DNA of 64,000 bases from Simplicispira lacusdiani (GCF_003604195.1 NZ_QXGR01000003.1:124001-188000); one strand, 5' to 3'; shown: positions 10,894-21,925, counted from the stretch's first letter. The notes: a model not told the origin generated them from the sequence alone. A program made the numbers and translations.

Positions 10894-12858
10894 TCAACCG
10901 CTCCGCATGTCGCGCAGCTTGCGGTAGAGCGTGTTGCGGCTGATGCCCAGGCTGCGCGCGGCTTCCGAAAGATTGCCAGCGCAGGCGCTCACCGTCCGGG
11001 CAATGGTCTGGCGCGACAGTGCGCGCAGGTCGCTGGCGGCATCCGCAGGGCCGGGTTCCACTCCCCCTGCGGCCGACGCATCTTCTGATCGCAGCGCCTG
11101 CGCCAGATCGTCCGGCAGGTGGTGCCAGTCAATCACGGATTCATCATCATCCAGCAGCGCGCAGGCGGTCCGCAACGCATTGGCCAGTTGGCGCACATTG
11201 CCCGGCCAGCGATACCTGCGCAGGCAATCCAGCAGCGCGGGAGCGATGGCGAGAGCCCGTTCGTGCACGAGCCCGTGCAATTGGCGGGCCACTAGATGGT
11301 CAAAATCCGAGCGCTCACGCAACGCGGGCAATTGCAACGTCAAACCGTTGAGGCGGTAATACAGATCTTCGCGGAAACGCCCCGCCTGCATTTCCTGCGG
11401 CAGCTGCCGGTGCGTGGCACACACCAGGGCGAAATCCACCGGCACCGGCTTGCCGCCCCCCAGGGGCACGACCTCGCGATCCTGCAAGACACGCAGCAGG
11501 CGGGCCTGCAACAGCAACGGCATGTCACCGATCTCGTCGAGAAACAACGTGCCGCCATGGGCCTCGCGGATACGCCCCTGTGCGCCCTCGCGGCGTGCGC
11601 CGGTGAAGGCGCCCCCCTGGTAGCCGAACAGCTCGGCCTCGATCAGGTTCTCGGGCAAGGCCGCGCAGTTGACTGCCACGAATGCCTGCTCGCTGCGCGG
11701 TCCGCTGTCGTGCACGGCCCGCGCGAACACCTCCTTGCCCACGCCGGACTCACCCTGGAGCAACAGGGGGATTGGCTTGCCCATGACTTTGCGCGCCCGC
11801 GCAATGGCGGCCTGCAACACCGTGTCACCCGTGTCCAGCACCGCCAACGCGTCGGCACGAGCCGCCACCATCGGCGCCTGCGGCACCGAACGATGCAGGA
11901 CATGGGACGAGCGTCCCATTTCCACCCGCAGCCACACCGCCTGGCCCGATGCCGTGTGGACCACCCGGGGAATGAACGCCGAGCGCTGGCACCAGTCCAG
12001 CAACTGGTCGAGCGGCTCGACCAGCACCGCTTCGAGATATGCCTGCTGCAGGTCGCTCCAGGTCAGTCCCAGCAGGTCCAGGGCCGTGGCACTGGCCCCC
12101 ACCAGCAGACCGTCCTCGCGCACGGCCAGCAGACCCTCTGTCACAGTGCCCAGGCCCTCGGGCTGTGCATGCAGCCGCAGCCGCACGCCACCCCAATGGC
12201 GCAGGTCATGCCGCGTCTCGAAGAGCCGATGCTCAATCATCCGCGCCGCGGACCGCACCAGTCCCAGGGTGTGACGGTGGTAACCCCGGTAGTCACCTGA
12301 TACGTCGAGCGCACCCAGCAGACGGCCATCGGGCGCATGGATGGGCGCGGCCGCGCAGGTCAGGAAACCGTTGCGTTCCAGGAAATGCTCGTCGGCGTGA
12401 ACCACGAGCGCCCGGTCGTCCGTCAGCGCCGTGCCGATGGCGTTGGTACCACGGTACTGCTCATGCCAGGTGGCACCCGGCCGCAGCGCCACGCGCTCGG
12501 CCCGACTGACGAAATGCGGATCGCCGGAGGCGTGCAGCAGCATGCCGTCCGCCCCGGCCAGCACGACCATGCTGTCGGTTTCGCGGGTCTGGTCGAGCAG
12601 GAATTCCATCACCGGCCGCGCGTGGGCCACCAGTTCACGCTGTACCTCCAGCGCCCGCGCCAGCTGCGCCCCCGAAGCATGGGGCGCGCCGGGCATGCGG
12701 CCATAAGGCTGCAGGCCCGCGCTCCAGCAGCGCATCCAGGACTGCGTAAGTTCCGGAAGGATCAGATCGGGCGGCAGATTGCCGCTGCTCACCAACTGGC
12801 GCCGAGCCTGGCGCAGCAGGCTGGGCACCGGGCGCTCCTGGAGGATGGAAGGGGGCAT
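10894..12858 (-). CDS. Sigma-54-dependent AcoR-type transcriptional activator
   Basis: 654-residue enhancer-binding protein. Domains: N-terminal regulatory region with GAF-like sequence (~60-330, including RPGATWHEQYRGTNAIGTAL and HFLERNGFLTCAAAPIHAPD, typical of AcoR/AcxR regulators); a AAA+ domain with Walker A GESGVGKE (~368-375), the sigma-54 contact loop GAFTGA (~415) and Walker B GGTLFLDEIGDM; and a C-terminal Fis-type helix-turn-helix NLSEAARSLGISRNTLYRKL. ATG 12858 follows AGGAG at nine bases; the frame opens further to 12942 without support. It is divergent from an aldehyde dehydrogenase gene that carries a -24/-12 promoter, so it most likely activates that gene in response to acetoin, an alcohol or an aldehyde. 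Confidence 0.93.
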   Translation of the reverse strand: MPPSILQERPVPSLLRQARRQLVSSGNLPPDLILPELTQSWMRCWSAGLQPYGRMPGAPHASGAQLARALEVQRELVAHARPVMEFLLDQTRETDSMVVLAGADGMLLHASGDPHFVSRAERVALRPGATWHEQYRGTNAIGTALTDDRALVVHADEHFLERNGFLTCAAAPIHAPDGRLLGALDVSGDYRGYHRHTLGLVRSAARMIEHRLFETRHDLRHWGGVRLRLHAQPEGLGTVTEGLLAVREDGLLVGASATALDLLGLTWSDLQQAYLEAVLVEPLDQLLDWCQRSAFIPRVVHTASGQAVWLRVEMGRSSHVLHRSVPQAPMVAARADALAVLDTGDTVLQAAIARARKVMGKPIPLLLQGESGVGKEVFARAVHDSGPRSEQAFVAVNCAALPENLIEAELFGYQGGAFTGARREGAQGRIREAHGGTLFLDEIGDMPLLLQARLLRVLQDREVVPLGGGKPVPVDFALVCATHRQLPQEMQAGRFREDLYYRLNGLTLQLPALRERSDFDHLVARQLHGLVHERALAIAPALLDCLRRYRWPGNVRQLANALRTACALLDDDESVIDWHHLPDDLAQALRSEDASAAGGVEPGPADAASDLRALSRQTIARTVSACAGNLSEAARSLGISRNTLYRKLRDMRSG

Positions 12859-12934
12859 GGCCGTTGTCTCCTGATGGTTCAGAGCGCGGGATGGGTGCGC
12901 CATCTCCGGCAGCGCCACGGCGGCATGTGGCGAT

Positions 12935-13036
12935 TGGCACATTGTGCGCCAGCGGCACGGACCATTTCAGCCGAAAAACCCGCTTCGCTGTCCCGTTTTG
13001 GCACAACCTGTATCGGCGGCTGGCACAACGATACAG
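12935..13036. promoter_or_regulatory. Candidate upstream activator sites for the AcoR-type regulator
   Basis: The divergent intergenic region holds three inverted repeats built around GGCACA/TGTGCC half-sites or nearby arms. They are TGGCACA-T-TGTGCGCCA (12935-12951), TGTCCC-GTTTT-GGCACA (12989-13005, 5 of 6 arm bases complementary), and CTGTATC (13008-13014) / GATACAG (13030-13036). The second and third overlap a direct repeat of TGGCACAAC. They lie about 65-165 bp upstream of the -24 element, the normal distance for enhancer sites. Assignment to the regulator is inference. Confidence 0.55.
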
Positions 13037-13099
13037 CCCGAATCCACCCATGCGGCCGGTTCCTGGGGCATTTCCCGCTCAAGCCAGGGACGGCTAGCC

Positions 13100-13115
13100 T
13101 GGCATGCATCGTGCA
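13100..13115 (+). promoter_or_regulatory. Sigma-54 (-24/-12) promoter of the aldehyde dehydrogenase gene
   Basis: TGGCATGCATCGTGCA matches the TGGCACG-N4-TTGCA consensus, with the invariant GG (13101-13102) and GC (13113-13114) exactly ten bases apart. Transcription would begin near 13127, leaving a leader of about 64 bases before the ATG at 13191. The adjacent divergent sigma-54 activator makes the assignment strong. Confidence 0.8.
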
Positions 13116-13190
13116 GATGCACCGACCGAAGCCCGCGTTCACCTGAGCGCGGATTCATGATCGAAATACACCACTCACAGGAGACAAGAC

Positions 13191-14711
<1,521 letters not shown>

Positions 14712-14734
14712 GCGAGCGGATATCCTGAGCGATG

Positions 14735-14763
14735 AAGGGCGGCCCACCGTGCCGCCCTTCTTT
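14735..14763 (+). terminator. Intercistronic stem-loop after the aldehyde dehydrogenase gene
   Basis: Arms AAGGGCGGC (14735-14743) and GCCGCCCTT (14751-14759) with a 7-base loop, followed by CTTTCCCC. The T-tract is short, so it may only partly terminate, giving less DUF779 mRNA than dehydrogenase mRNA. Confidence 0.6.
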
Positions 14764-14789
14764 CCCCTACCGCACACAGGAGAGGCACC

Positions 14790-15167
14790 ATGGTCGAACG
14801 CGTCGTGGCCACGCCTGATGCACTGGAACTGATCGATCGTCTCAAGGCCCAACACGGCGCCGCACTGATGTTCTACCAATCGCATGGTTGCTGCGACGGC
14901 AGTTCGCCAATGTGCTACTTGGTGGGGGAATTAACCCCGAGCCGCCATGACCTCCAGATCGGTCAGATCGGTGGCTGCCCGTTTTATATCAGTGCAGCGC
15001 AATACGAGTACTGGCAGAACAGCCAACTCATCATCGGCGTCACCCCAGGCAGCGGTGGCACATTCTCGCTGGAAGGACCGGAGGGTGTCTGCTTCACCAC
15101 CGGATCGCGGCTATTCACCGATGGCGAGCGAGAGGCATTGGACCCAGTAGGCCCTCAGTCGTCCTGA
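14790..15167 (+). CDS. DUF779 family protein, aldehyde dehydrogenase partner
   Basis: 125-residue small cytoplasmic protein. Conserved cysteines cluster in [12 protein letters not shown] (Cys34, Cys35, Cys42) with another in IGGCPFYIS (Cys63), suggesting metal or redox chemistry. The AGGAG ribosome site lies just before the ATG. The family is recurrently encoded next to ExaC/AcoD-type aldehyde dehydrogenases, as here, but I know of no established biochemical role. The last 13 bases overlap the 3' end of the convergent def gene. Confidence 0.88.
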   Translation: MVERVVATPDALELIDRLKAQHGAALMFYQSHGCCDGSSPMCYLVGELTPSRHDLQIGQIGGCPFYISAAQYEYWQNSQLIIGVTPGSGGTFSLEGPEGVCFTTGSRLFTDGEREALDPVGPQSS

Positions 15168-15694
15168 TCCGGGTCCATGCCGGGAAAAAGCACCTCGGTG
15201 AACCCGAACTGCGTGAAATCGCGCATGCGCATCGGATAAAGGATACCGGCCAAGTGGTCACATTCATGCTGCACGACACGGGCATGAAAACCCTCCGCCA
15301 CCCGATCGACTGGGCGCCCTTGCAGATCGAAACCGGTATAGCGGATACGCCGCCAGCGTGGCACCCGTCCGCGCAAGCCAGGGACAGAAAGGCAGCCCTC
15401 CCAATCCAGATCCTCCTCGACCCCGATGGGAGTGATCACAGGATTGATCAGCACCGTCGCGGGCACCAGCGGACGATCCGGGTAGCGCGGATTGTGCTCG
15501 TTCGAGCCAAAAACCACCACCTGCAGGTCCACGCCAATCTGCGGAGCCGCCAGCCCCGCACCCTTGGCCGCACGCATGGTGTCGTACATGTCTGCCACGA
15601 GTTGGCGCAACGCATCGGTATCGAACTCCGTGACGGGGCGCACAGCGCGCCACAGGCGCGGATCGCCCATTTTCAAGATGGTGTGTATGGCCAT
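15155..15694 (-). CDS. def: Peptide deformylase
   Basis: 179-residue metalloenzyme that removes the N-formyl group from nascent proteins at the ribosome. All three family motifs are present: [10 protein letters not shown] (motif I), EGCLSVPG with the metal-ligand Cys (motif II), and [13 protein letters not shown] with the two His ligands and catalytic Glu (motif III). ATG 15694 ([14 protein letters not shown]) gives the usual N terminus; the frame continues upstream to 15943 but without family sequence. It stands alone rather than in the common def-fmt pair, so it may be a second deformylase of this genome. Confidence 0.95.
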   Translation of the reverse strand: MAIHTILKMGDPRLWRAVRPVTEFDTDALRQLVADMYDTMRAAKGAGLAAPQIGVDLQVVVFGSNEHNPRYPDRPLVPATVLINPVITPIGVEEDLDWEGCLSVPGLRGRVPRWRRIRYTGFDLQGRPVDRVAEGFHARVVQHECDHLAGILYPMRMRDFTQFGFTEVLFPGMDPDQDD

Positions 15695-15841
15695 GGTTTC
15701 AGCAAGGGAGCAGTCAAGCCGGACAAGCGGCAATAGGGAACGACTCTGCCCATTCATATGGAGAGGCAGTCGAGTGCGCCAGCATAACGGCACTGCAAGA
15801 AGGTTTATTTTCTTCCCGCGCAATACCCCCATGCATGCAAA

Positions 15842-16318
15842 ATGCGGCCACACCCGAGCCAGAAACCCCACACCATGGACCCCACTGCCGGCCAGCCGGC
15901 CTCCCAGGCAGCCGCCCCACGACCTGCGCCGCCCCCGGTGCATCGCCCTTTGCCGCTCCTTTTGCGCTGGGCTCTGCAGGCCTTTGCCGTCCTGTGCCTG
16001 GCGCTAGGTGTCGTGGGGGTTTTCGTGCCCGGCCTCCCGACCACGGTGTTCATCCTGCTTGCAGCCTGGGCGGCAGCGCGCTGCTCGCCACGCTTGCACG
16101 AGTGGCTGTGGTACCACCCACTATTCGGCATCATGCTGCGCGACTGGGCCAATGGCGGCCGTGTCGGCCGGCGCTCCAAATGGAATGCCACCATCATGAT
16201 GGCCGTGTGCGCCGTCATTCTGTATTTCACGGCCCCAAAACTCTGGATGGCAGCCATGGCCTGCACCTTCATGTCCTGCGTGCTGGTTTGGCTATGGCTG
16301 CGCCCGGAGCCCGACTGA
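15842..16318 (+). CDS. YbaN-family (DUF454) inner-membrane protein
   Basis: 158 residues. The proline-rich N terminus is followed by hydrophobic segments [34 protein letters not shown] and, near the C terminus, a pair around [14 protein letters not shown] and [15 protein letters not shown]. The signature [18 protein letters not shown] and the cytoplasmic loop [23 protein letters not shown] fit DUF454. No function is established for the family. An in-frame ATG at 15875 (MDPTAGQ) is an alternative start; neither has a clear ribosome site. Confidence 0.85.
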   Translation: MRPHPSQKPHTMDPTAGQPASQAAAPRPAPPPVHRPLPLLLRWALQAFAVLCLALGVVGVFVPGLPTTVFILLAAWAAARCSPRLHEWLWYHPLFGIMLRDWANGGRVGRRSKWNATIMMAVCAVILYFTAPKLWMAAMACTFMSCVLVWLWLRPEPD

Positions 16319-16333
16319 TCCAGCCCACCAACT

Positions 16334-16363
16334 TTGGCTTTGCTGCCTTTTTGTGTATATAAT
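16334..16363 (+). promoter_or_regulatory. Promoter of the tRNA-Asn pair
   Basis: A consensus -10 TATAAT at 16358-16363 is preceded at 18 bases by TTGGCT (16334-16339). The tRNA starts 12 bases after the -10 box, so the primary transcript has almost no leader. Confidence 0.7.
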
Positions 16364-16374
16364 GCAAGGCTTGT

Positions 16375-16450
16375 TCCTCGATAGCTCAGTCGGTAGAGCG
16401 CCGGACTGTTAATCCGTAGGTCCCTGGTTCGAGCCCAGGTCGAGGAGCCA
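16375..16450 (+). tRNA. tRNA-Asn(GTT), copy 1
   Basis: 76 bases including an encoded CCA. Acceptor TCCTCGA pairs with TCGAGGA, the D-arm is AGCTCAGTCGGTAGAGCG-like, the anticodon loop CTGTTAA gives GTT (Asn), and the T-arm is CCTGG TTCGAGC CCAGG. It is followed at 58 bases by an identical second copy. A short CGCGC/GCGCG hairpin plus TTTT (16471-16491) lies between them. Confidence 0.97.
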
Positions 16451-16508
16451 GAATTCATATTTATTCCCTGCGCGCCATATGCGCGGGTTTTGACCATTTA
16501 CCGATCAT

Positions 16509-16584
16509 TCCTCGATAGCTCAGTCGGTAGAGCGCCGGACTGTTAATCCGTAGGTCCCTGGTTCGAGCCCAGGTCGAGGAGCCA
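16509..16584 (+). tRNA. tRNA-Asn(GTT), copy 2
   Basis: Base-for-base identical to the first copy across all 76 positions including CCA. It is probably co-transcribed with copy 1 from the upstream TATAAT promoter and followed by a strong intrinsic terminator. Confidence 0.97.
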
Positions 16585-16593
16585 AGAAGCGCA

Positions 16594-16625
16594 AGCCCCG
16601 CACACCTCTGTGCGGGGCTTTTTTT
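16594..16625 (+). terminator. Rho-independent terminator of the tRNA-Asn operon
   Basis: Arms AGCCCCGCACA (16594-16604) and TGTGCGGGGCT (16609-16619), 4-base loop, then seven T. Confidence 0.93.
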
Positions 16626-16689
16626 CTGGCTATTGCGAATGCTGCGCATAGCTCACAATGGCTGCTGCTTCCCTCCCTTGACCTTTTTC

Positions 16690-17445
16690 ATGCCCCCTCA
16701 TCTGCCCTGGCTGGAAGCTGATGATCCGTTTCCCCCGCCTCTGCGCGCCTGGGGACCGGAAACCCCCGCCCCCGGCCTGCTGGCGGCTGGCAGCCAACTG
16801 GATGTTGCACATCTGCAGGAGGCCTACCGCCGGGGCATCTTTCCATGGTTCAGCACGGGGCAGCCCATCCTATGGTGGTCCCCTGATCCGCGCATGGTGC
16901 TCGAACCCCGCCGGTTCCGCCTGCACCGGTCGCTGCGCAAGACGCTGCTGAAATTTCGTGCCAGCCCGGGCTGCGAAATTCGCGTGGACCACGACTTTCA
17001 CGCCGTGATCTCGGCCTGCGCCGGCAAGGAGCGCAAAGGCCAGAATGGCACATGGATCGTCGCGGAAATGGTGGCGGCCTACGGCGCGCTGCATGCGGCC
17101 GGCCATGCGCACAGCATAGAAACCTGGATTGACGGCCAACTTGCCGGTGGGCTCTACTGCATCGGACTCGGGCACGCGGTCTTTGGTGAATCCATGTTCG
17201 CCCATGTTCCGGACGCCTCCAAGATCGCGCTGGCGGCGCTGGTCTGCCTGTGCAAAAACCAAGGAGTCCAGCTCATTGACTGCCAGCAGAACACCACCCA
17301 TCTGGCCTCGCTCGGGGCGCATGAAATCAGCCGTGCCGACTTTCTACGCCATGTGACCGATGCAACCTCCGAGGCTCCGCTGCACTGGGCATTCAACCCC
17401 GTATACTGGAATGAGCTACTGCCTCCTCAAGTCTCTTCGGCATGA
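16690..17445 (+). CDS. aat: Leucyl/phenylalanyl-tRNA-protein transferase
   Basis: 251 residues. Transfers Leu or Phe from aminoacyl-tRNA onto proteins with N-terminal Lys or Arg, marking them for ClpS-ClpAP degradation (N-end rule). Seen: [50 protein letters not shown] and the substrate-pocket region [20 protein letters not shown], all diagnostic. ATG 16690 (MPPHLPWL) is the usual N terminus; the open frame starts earlier at 16633. Its stop overlaps the start of bpt by 4 bases, so both N-end-rule transferases are translationally coupled. Confidence 0.95.
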   Translation: MPPHLPWLEADDPFPPPLRAWGPETPAPGLLAAGSQLDVAHLQEAYRRGIFPWFSTGQPILWWSPDPRMVLEPRRFRLHRSLRKTLLKFRASPGCEIRVDHDFHAVISACAGKERKGQNGTWIVAEMVAAYGALHAAGHAHSIETWIDGQLAGGLYCIGLGHAVFGESMFAHVPDASKIALAALVCLCKNQGVQLIDCQQNTTHLASLGAHEISRADFLRHVTDATSEAPLHWAFNPVYWNELLPPQVSSA

Positions 17446-18215
17446 CGCAGCTCAACGACCTACCGTTACAGACACTGCAGTTTTACGCCACGGCCCCCTA
17501 TCCGTGCAGCTACCTGCCAAGCAGACAGGCTCGTTCGCAGGTGGCCACGCCCAGCCATCTGGTACGCAGCGACACATACTCCCAGCTCGTGTCCCAGGGT
17601 TTCCGCCGCAGCGGCATGTTCACCTACCGCCCATATTGCGACGGTTGCCGCGCCTGCACCGCACTGAGGGTTCTTGCGTCTGAATTCACCCCGGACCGCA
17701 GCCAGCGCCGCACCCTGAAACGCCACGCCAACCTCCAGGCCCGCGTGCTGCGCCCCAGCTTCGTGCCAGAACACTATCAGTTGTACCTGCGCTACCAGAA
17801 CGGCCGACATGCCGGCGGCGGCATGGACCACGACAGCGTGGACCAGTACACGCAGTTCCTGTTGCAAAGCCGCGTGAACTCACGCTTGGTGGAATTCCGC
17901 GAAGCCGATGCCAACGGAGCCCCGGGCGCCTTGCGCATGGTGTCCATCCTTGATGTGCTCGACGATGGCCTGTCTGCCGTCTACACCTTCTACGAACCCG
18001 ATCCCCGCTGCAGCTATGGCACCTACAACATCCTGTGGCAGATCCAGCAGGCCCGCGAACTGGGCCTGCCCCATGTCTACCTGGGGTATTGGATCGAGAC
18101 CAGCCCCAAAATGAGCTACAAAGCCCGCTTCTTTCCCCACGAAGTACTGGTGGACGAGCACTGGAACAAGGTCTGTGCCCCTGTTGGTGTGCAGACTCAT
18201 GATTTCACCAGATAA
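17442..18215 (+). CDS. bpt: Aspartate/glutamate leucyltransferase (Bpt, Ate1-like)
   Basis: 257 residues. Family of arginyl/leucyl-tRNA-protein transferases; the proteobacterial Bpt type adds Leu to N-terminal Asp or Glu, extending the same N-end-rule pathway as aat. The N-terminal cysteine motif [18 protein letters not shown] and the C-terminal catalytic stretch [20 protein letters not shown] are both complete. The length is normal. The ATGA overlap with aat shows an operon; an IclR gene follows 30 bp downstream. Confidence 0.94.
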   Translation: MTQLNDLPLQTLQFYATAPYPCSYLPSRQARSQVATPSHLVRSDTYSQLVSQGFRRSGMFTYRPYCDGCRACTALRVLASEFTPDRSQRRTLKRHANLQARVLRPSFVPEHYQLYLRYQNGRHAGGGMDHDSVDQYTQFLLQSRVNSRLVEFREADANGAPGALRMVSILDVLDDGLSAVYTFYEPDPRCSYGTYNILWQIQQARELGLPHVYLGYWIETSPKMSYKARFFPHEVLVDEHWNKVCAPVGVQTHDFTR

Positions 18216-18245
18216 AATGCAGTCACCACTGCAAGCCTGTTGCCC

Positions 18246-19067
18246 ATGAAAAAAACCGATCAGGATCTTCCCGCAAAACCCAGCGTCCAGGTGATTGAAC
18301 GCATGTTCGCGCTGATCGATGTCCTCGCCTCGCGTGAAGAAGCGATCTCGCTGAAGGAGATCAGCGAACGGACGGGGCTGCATCCCTCGACGACGCACCG
18401 TATCCTGAACGATTTGACCATCGGCCGCTTCGTGGACCGCCCCGAATCCGGTAGCTACCGCCTGGGCATGCGCCTGCTGGAGCTCGGCAATCTGGTCAAG
18501 GCCCGCCTGAGCGTGCGTGACGCAGCACTGAACCCCATGCGGGAATTGCACAAACTGATCCAGCAACCCGTGAACCTGAGCATGCGCCAGGGCGATGAGA
18601 TCATTTACGTCGAACGCGCCTACAGCGAGCGCTCGGGCATGCAGGTGGTGCGCGCCATCGGCGGCCGCGCGCCCTTGCACCTGACATCGACAGGCAAGCT
18701 CTTCCTGGCTGCCGACGACGCCCAGCGCGTTCGTGCCTATGCCATGCGCACCGGGCTGGCAGGACACACACGCAACAGCATCACGCAGCTTCCCGTTCTG
18801 GAACGCGAACTTTCCAAGGTCCGGCAATCGGGCGTGGCGCGCGACAACGAGGAACTGGAGCTTGGTGTGCGGTGCATGGCGGCCGGCGTCTACGATGATC
18901 AGGCCCGGCTGGTGGCTGGACTGTCGATCTCGGCTCCAGGAGACCGTCTGGATGAAGGCTGGCTGTCCAAACTGCAGGCCGCTGCGCACGAGATCTCCGC
19001 TGCCCTGGGCTATAAAGCTCCCCCTGAAGGGACACCGCGTGGCGCGCTGTCCCTGCCCGTGCGCTGA
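18246..19067 (+). CDS. IclR-family transcriptional regulator
   Basis: 273 residues. The N-terminal winged helix-turn-helix (residues ~15-75, recognition helix in ISERTGLHPSTTHRILNDL) is followed by the IclR effector domain (~95-255) with RVRAYAMRTGLAGHT, SGVARDNEELELGVRCMAAGVYD and AGLSISAPGDRL. ATG 18246 is chosen over a TTG six bases earlier. The effector is unknown. It sits downstream of aat-bpt on the same strand, but nothing in the neighbourhood is an obvious catabolic target. Confidence 0.92.
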   Translation: MKKTDQDLPAKPSVQVIERMFALIDVLASREEAISLKEISERTGLHPSTTHRILNDLTIGRFVDRPESGSYRLGMRLLELGNLVKARLSVRDAALNPMRELHKLIQQPVNLSMRQGDEIIYVERAYSERSGMQVVRAIGGRAPLHLTSTGKLFLAADDAQRVRAYAMRTGLAGHTRNSITQLPVLERELSKVRQSGVARDNEELELGVRCMAAGVYDDQARLVAGLSISAPGDRLDEGWLSKLQAAAHEISAALGYKAPPEGTPRGALSLPVR

Positions 19068-19199
19068 CTACGGCCTACTCCACATTTTTACCCGGTAGCG
19101 CCACGCCATGATCGCGTGGTTTCAGCCCCCCTCTTTCGCGCCACGGCGGAAAGAACCACACCCCACCAGAAGCGCGCAGCCGAGACCGGGCCCGTGGAT

Positions 19200-20240
19200 T
19201 CAGCCCTTGCCTGCGACCGCTCCGGGCATCGATTCAACCCAGTGGCGTACACGCACCGCATCCCCGATGCGGCTGAGCTTGCCGGCGGAATCCAGGAACA
19301 CCATGATGAGCTTGCGGCCAGCAATCTGCGTCTGCATCACTAGGCAACGGCCCGCCTCAGAGATGTAGCCTGTTTTTTGCAACCCAATATCCCAGCTCGG
19401 GTTCTTCACAAGCTGATTGGTATTGTTGTACTGCAGGGTCCTGTGGCCCACGGCCACCTCATAACCAGGCGAGGTCGAGAACTCGCGCAGCACGGGATCG
19501 CTGTGCGCCACATTGACCAGCACCGCCAGATCACGGGCACTTGACTGGTTCTGGCTGGACAATCCCGTGGGCTCCACATAGCGGGTATCCGCCATGCCCA
19601 ACTGCTTGGCCTTGGCATTCATCAGCGCCACGAATGTCTTCAGACCACCTGGATAAGTCCGCCCCAGGGCATTGGCCGCACGGTTCTCGCTGGACATGAG
19701 TGCCAGGTGCAGCATCTCGCGCCGGCTCAGCGTGGTGCCGATCGCCAACCGAGAGCGGCTGCCCTTTTCCGTATCGATGTCTTCTTCCGTGATGGTGACG
19801 GTCTCGTCCATGGACAGACCCGATTCGCTGATGATCAGACCGGTCATGAGCTTGGTCAGCGATGCGATCGGCAGCACCGCGTGGTCGTTCTTGCTCAGCA
19901 GCACTTCATTCGTGTCCTGGTCAACCACCAGGGCTACGCTGGACTTGAGATCCAGGGGGTCGTTTTGGAGGTGCAATCCCGCCAGTTCACCAAACGAGGC
20001 CTTGGCGGCGCCAGAACGCACGGGCGCGCGGGCCGACACGGCAATGGTCCTCGAAGGCTTGGCACGCACCACGGCCTTGCGGGACGCGCTTACAGGCTTT
20101 GCGACGGCACGTTTGGCCACGACCTGCTGCTTCTTATCCTGGGACTGTTTTCGGGGCGCCGCATGGGCCGCCTGCGAAACGATGGCAAAGCCAGCGAAAG
20201 CGATGACACAAGTTTGAATGAACAAGCGCAGTGCAGTCAT
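19200..20240 (-). CDS. pbpG: D-alanyl-D-alanine endopeptidase (PBP7/PbpG-like)
   Basis: 346-residue periplasmic penicillin-binding serine peptidase of the S11 family, cleaving peptidoglycan cross-links. Signal peptide (LFIQTCVIAFAGFAIVSQAAHA), then a Lys/Arg/Ala-rich linker (~30-80), then the catalytic domain with SLTK (active Ser in ASLTKLMTG), the SEN triad (MSSENRAANALG) and KTG (LQKTGYISEAG). No C-terminal membrane-anchoring helix is seen, which fits PBP7 rather than DacA/DacC. ATG 20240 is preferred because it begins the signal peptide; the frame is open to 20303. It lies behind the leuA terminator and so should have its own promoter. Confidence 0.92.
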   Translation of the reverse strand: MTALRLFIQTCVIAFAGFAIVSQAAHAAPRKQSQDKKQQVVAKRAVAKPVSASRKAVVRAKPSRTIAVSARAPVRSGAAKASFGELAGLHLQNDPLDLKSSVALVVDQDTNEVLLSKNDHAVLPIASLTKLMTGLIISESGLSMDETVTITEEDIDTEKGSRSRLAIGTTLSRREMLHLALMSSENRAANALGRTYPGGLKTFVALMNAKAKQLGMADTRYVEPTGLSSQNQSSARDLAVLVNVAHSDPVLREFSTSPGYEVAVGHRTLQYNNTNQLVKNPSWDIGLQKTGYISEAGRCLVMQTQIAGRKLIMVFLDSAGKLSRIGDAVRVRHWVESMPGAVAGKG

Positions 20241-20303
20241 GGAACGGTAAGGGATCAAGGTGCGTCTCCAGGCGGCAACAATTGTGTCACAGTGTAGGCT
20301 CAT

Positions 20304-20338
20304 AAAAAAAATCGCGCAAGATCAAGACCTTGCGCGAT
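20304..20338 (-). terminator. Rho-independent terminator of leuA
   Basis: On the minus strand ATCGCGCAAG and CTTGCGCGAT (20329-20338 and 20311-20320) form a 10-bp stem with an 8-base loop, followed by a run of T (20304-20310). It ends the leuA transcript 49 bp past its stop. Confidence 0.92.
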
Positions 20339-20386
20339 GTTTCAAACAAAGTAGGCGAGATTATCGGACATCCCGCCGCAACATGC

Positions 20387-21925
20387 TCAACCCTGCGCCG
20401 CGACCCGGTCCGCCTTGCTCTGGAGCTTGTTGAGCGCACTGAGGTATGCCTTGGCGGATGCCACCACGATATCGGGATCGGCGCCCACCCCGTTGACGAC
20501 CCGGCCGCTGTTCTGCAGGCGCACCGTCACCTCGCCCTGGCTTTCGGTCGAGCCGCTGATGGCGTTCACCGAGTACAGCACCATCTCGGCACCGCTCTTC
20601 ACATGCGACTCGATCGCCTTGAGCGAGGCGTCCACCGGGCCATTGCCGTCAGACTCGCCCCGCACTTCCTTGCCGTTGGCCGTGAAGACCACGCTGGCAT
20701 GCGGGCGCTCGCCCGTTTCGCTGTGTTGCGCGAGGGAGACAAAGTGGTATTGGTCGCTTTCGCCATGCACGCTCTCGTCACTCACCAACGCAAGGATGTC
20801 CTCATCGAAGATTTCGCTCTTGCGATCGGCCAGCTCCTTGAAGCGCGCGAACGCCGCGTTGGTGTCGGCTTCGCTCTCCAGGCTCACGCCGAGGTCCTGC
20901 AAGCGCTGCTTGAAGGCATTGCGACCGCTGAGCTTGCCCAGAACGATCTTGTTGGCGCTCCAGCCCACATCCTCGGCGCGCATGATCTCGTAGGTGTCGC
21001 GCGCCTTGAGCACGCCGTCCTGGTGGATGCCGCTGGCGTGGGCGAAGGCATTCGCTCCCACCACGGCCTTGTTCGGCTGCACCACGAAGCCCGTGGTCTG
21101 GCTCACCATGCGGCTGGCCGCCACGATGTGCTGGGTGTCGATGCCCACGTCCAGGCCGAAATAGTCGCGCCGCGTCTTGACGGCCATGACAACCTCTTCG
21201 AGCGAGCAGTTGCCGGCACGCTCGCCCAGGCCGTTGATGGTGCATTCCACCTGGCGCGCACCGCCGATCTTCACGCCGGCGAGCGAGTTGGCCACGGCCA
21301 TGCCGAGGTCGTTGTGGCAATGCACGGACCAGATGGCCTTGTCACTGTTGGGAATGCGCTCGCGCAGGGTCTTGATGAAGTTGCCGTACAGCTCGGGCAC
21401 TGCGTAGCCCACGGTGTCGGGCACGTTGATGGTGGTGGCGCCCTCGTCGATCACGGCTTCGAGCACGCGGCAGAGGAAATCGACCTCGCTGCGGTAGCCG
21501 TCCTCGGGGCTGAATTCAATGTCGCCCACCAGATTGCGCGCGAAACGCACCGACTGCTTGGCCTGCTCCAGCACCTGCTCGGGCGTCATGCGCAGCTTCT
21601 TCTCCATGTGGAGAGGGCTGGTGGCGATGAAGGTGTGGATGCGCGCGCGGTTGGCGCCCTTGAGGGCCTCGGCGGCGCGGGCGATATCGCGGTCGTTGGC
21701 GCGCGAAAGCGAGCAGATGGTGGAATCCTTGATCGTGTTGGCGATCAGCTGGACGGCCTCGAAATCGCCGTTGGAACTGGCGGCGAAACCGGCCTCGATC
21801 ACGTCCACCTTCAGGCGCTCCAACTGACGGGCGATGCGCAGCTTCTCGTCGCGCGTCATCGAGGCACCCGGCGATTGCTCGCCATCGCGCAAGGTGGTGT
21901 CGAAAATGATCAATTTGTCAGCCAT
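20387..21925 (-). CDS. leuA: 2-isopropylmalate synthase
   Basis: 512 residues. First committed step of leucine synthesis: acetyl-CoA plus 2-ketoisovalerate to 2-isopropylmalate. Seen: the catalytic N-terminal motif [13 protein letters not shown], the metal-binding [15 protein letters not shown], the [11 protein letters not shown] glycine loop, and the C-terminal LeuA regulatory domain (~390-512) that binds leucine for feedback inhibition. AGGAG lies seven bases before ATG 21925. The gene follows pssA and ilvBNC but has its own leader peptide and attenuator, so its expression should respond to charged tRNA-Leu. Confidence 0.97.
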   Translation of the reverse strand: MADKLIIFDTTLRDGEQSPGASMTRDEKLRIARQLERLKVDVIEAGFAASSNGDFEAVQLIANTIKDSTICSLSRANDRDIARAAEALKGANRARIHTFIATSPLHMEKKLRMTPEQVLEQAKQSVRFARNLVGDIEFSPEDGYRSEVDFLCRVLEAVIDEGATTINVPDTVGYAVPELYGNFIKTLRERIPNSDKAIWSVHCHNDLGMAVANSLAGVKIGGARQVECTINGLGERAGNCSLEEVVMAVKTRRDYFGLDVGIDTQHIVAASRMVSQTTGFVVQPNKAVVGANAFAHASGIHQDGVLKARDTYEIMRAEDVGWSANKIVLGKLSGRNAFKQRLQDLGVSLESEADTNAAFARFKELADRKSEIFDEDILALVSDESVHGESDQYHFVSLAQHSETGERPHASVVFTANGKEVRGESDGNGPVDASLKAIESHVKSGAEMVLYSVNAISGSTESQGEVTVRLQNSGRVVNGVGADPDIVVASAKAYLSALNKLQSKADRVAAQG

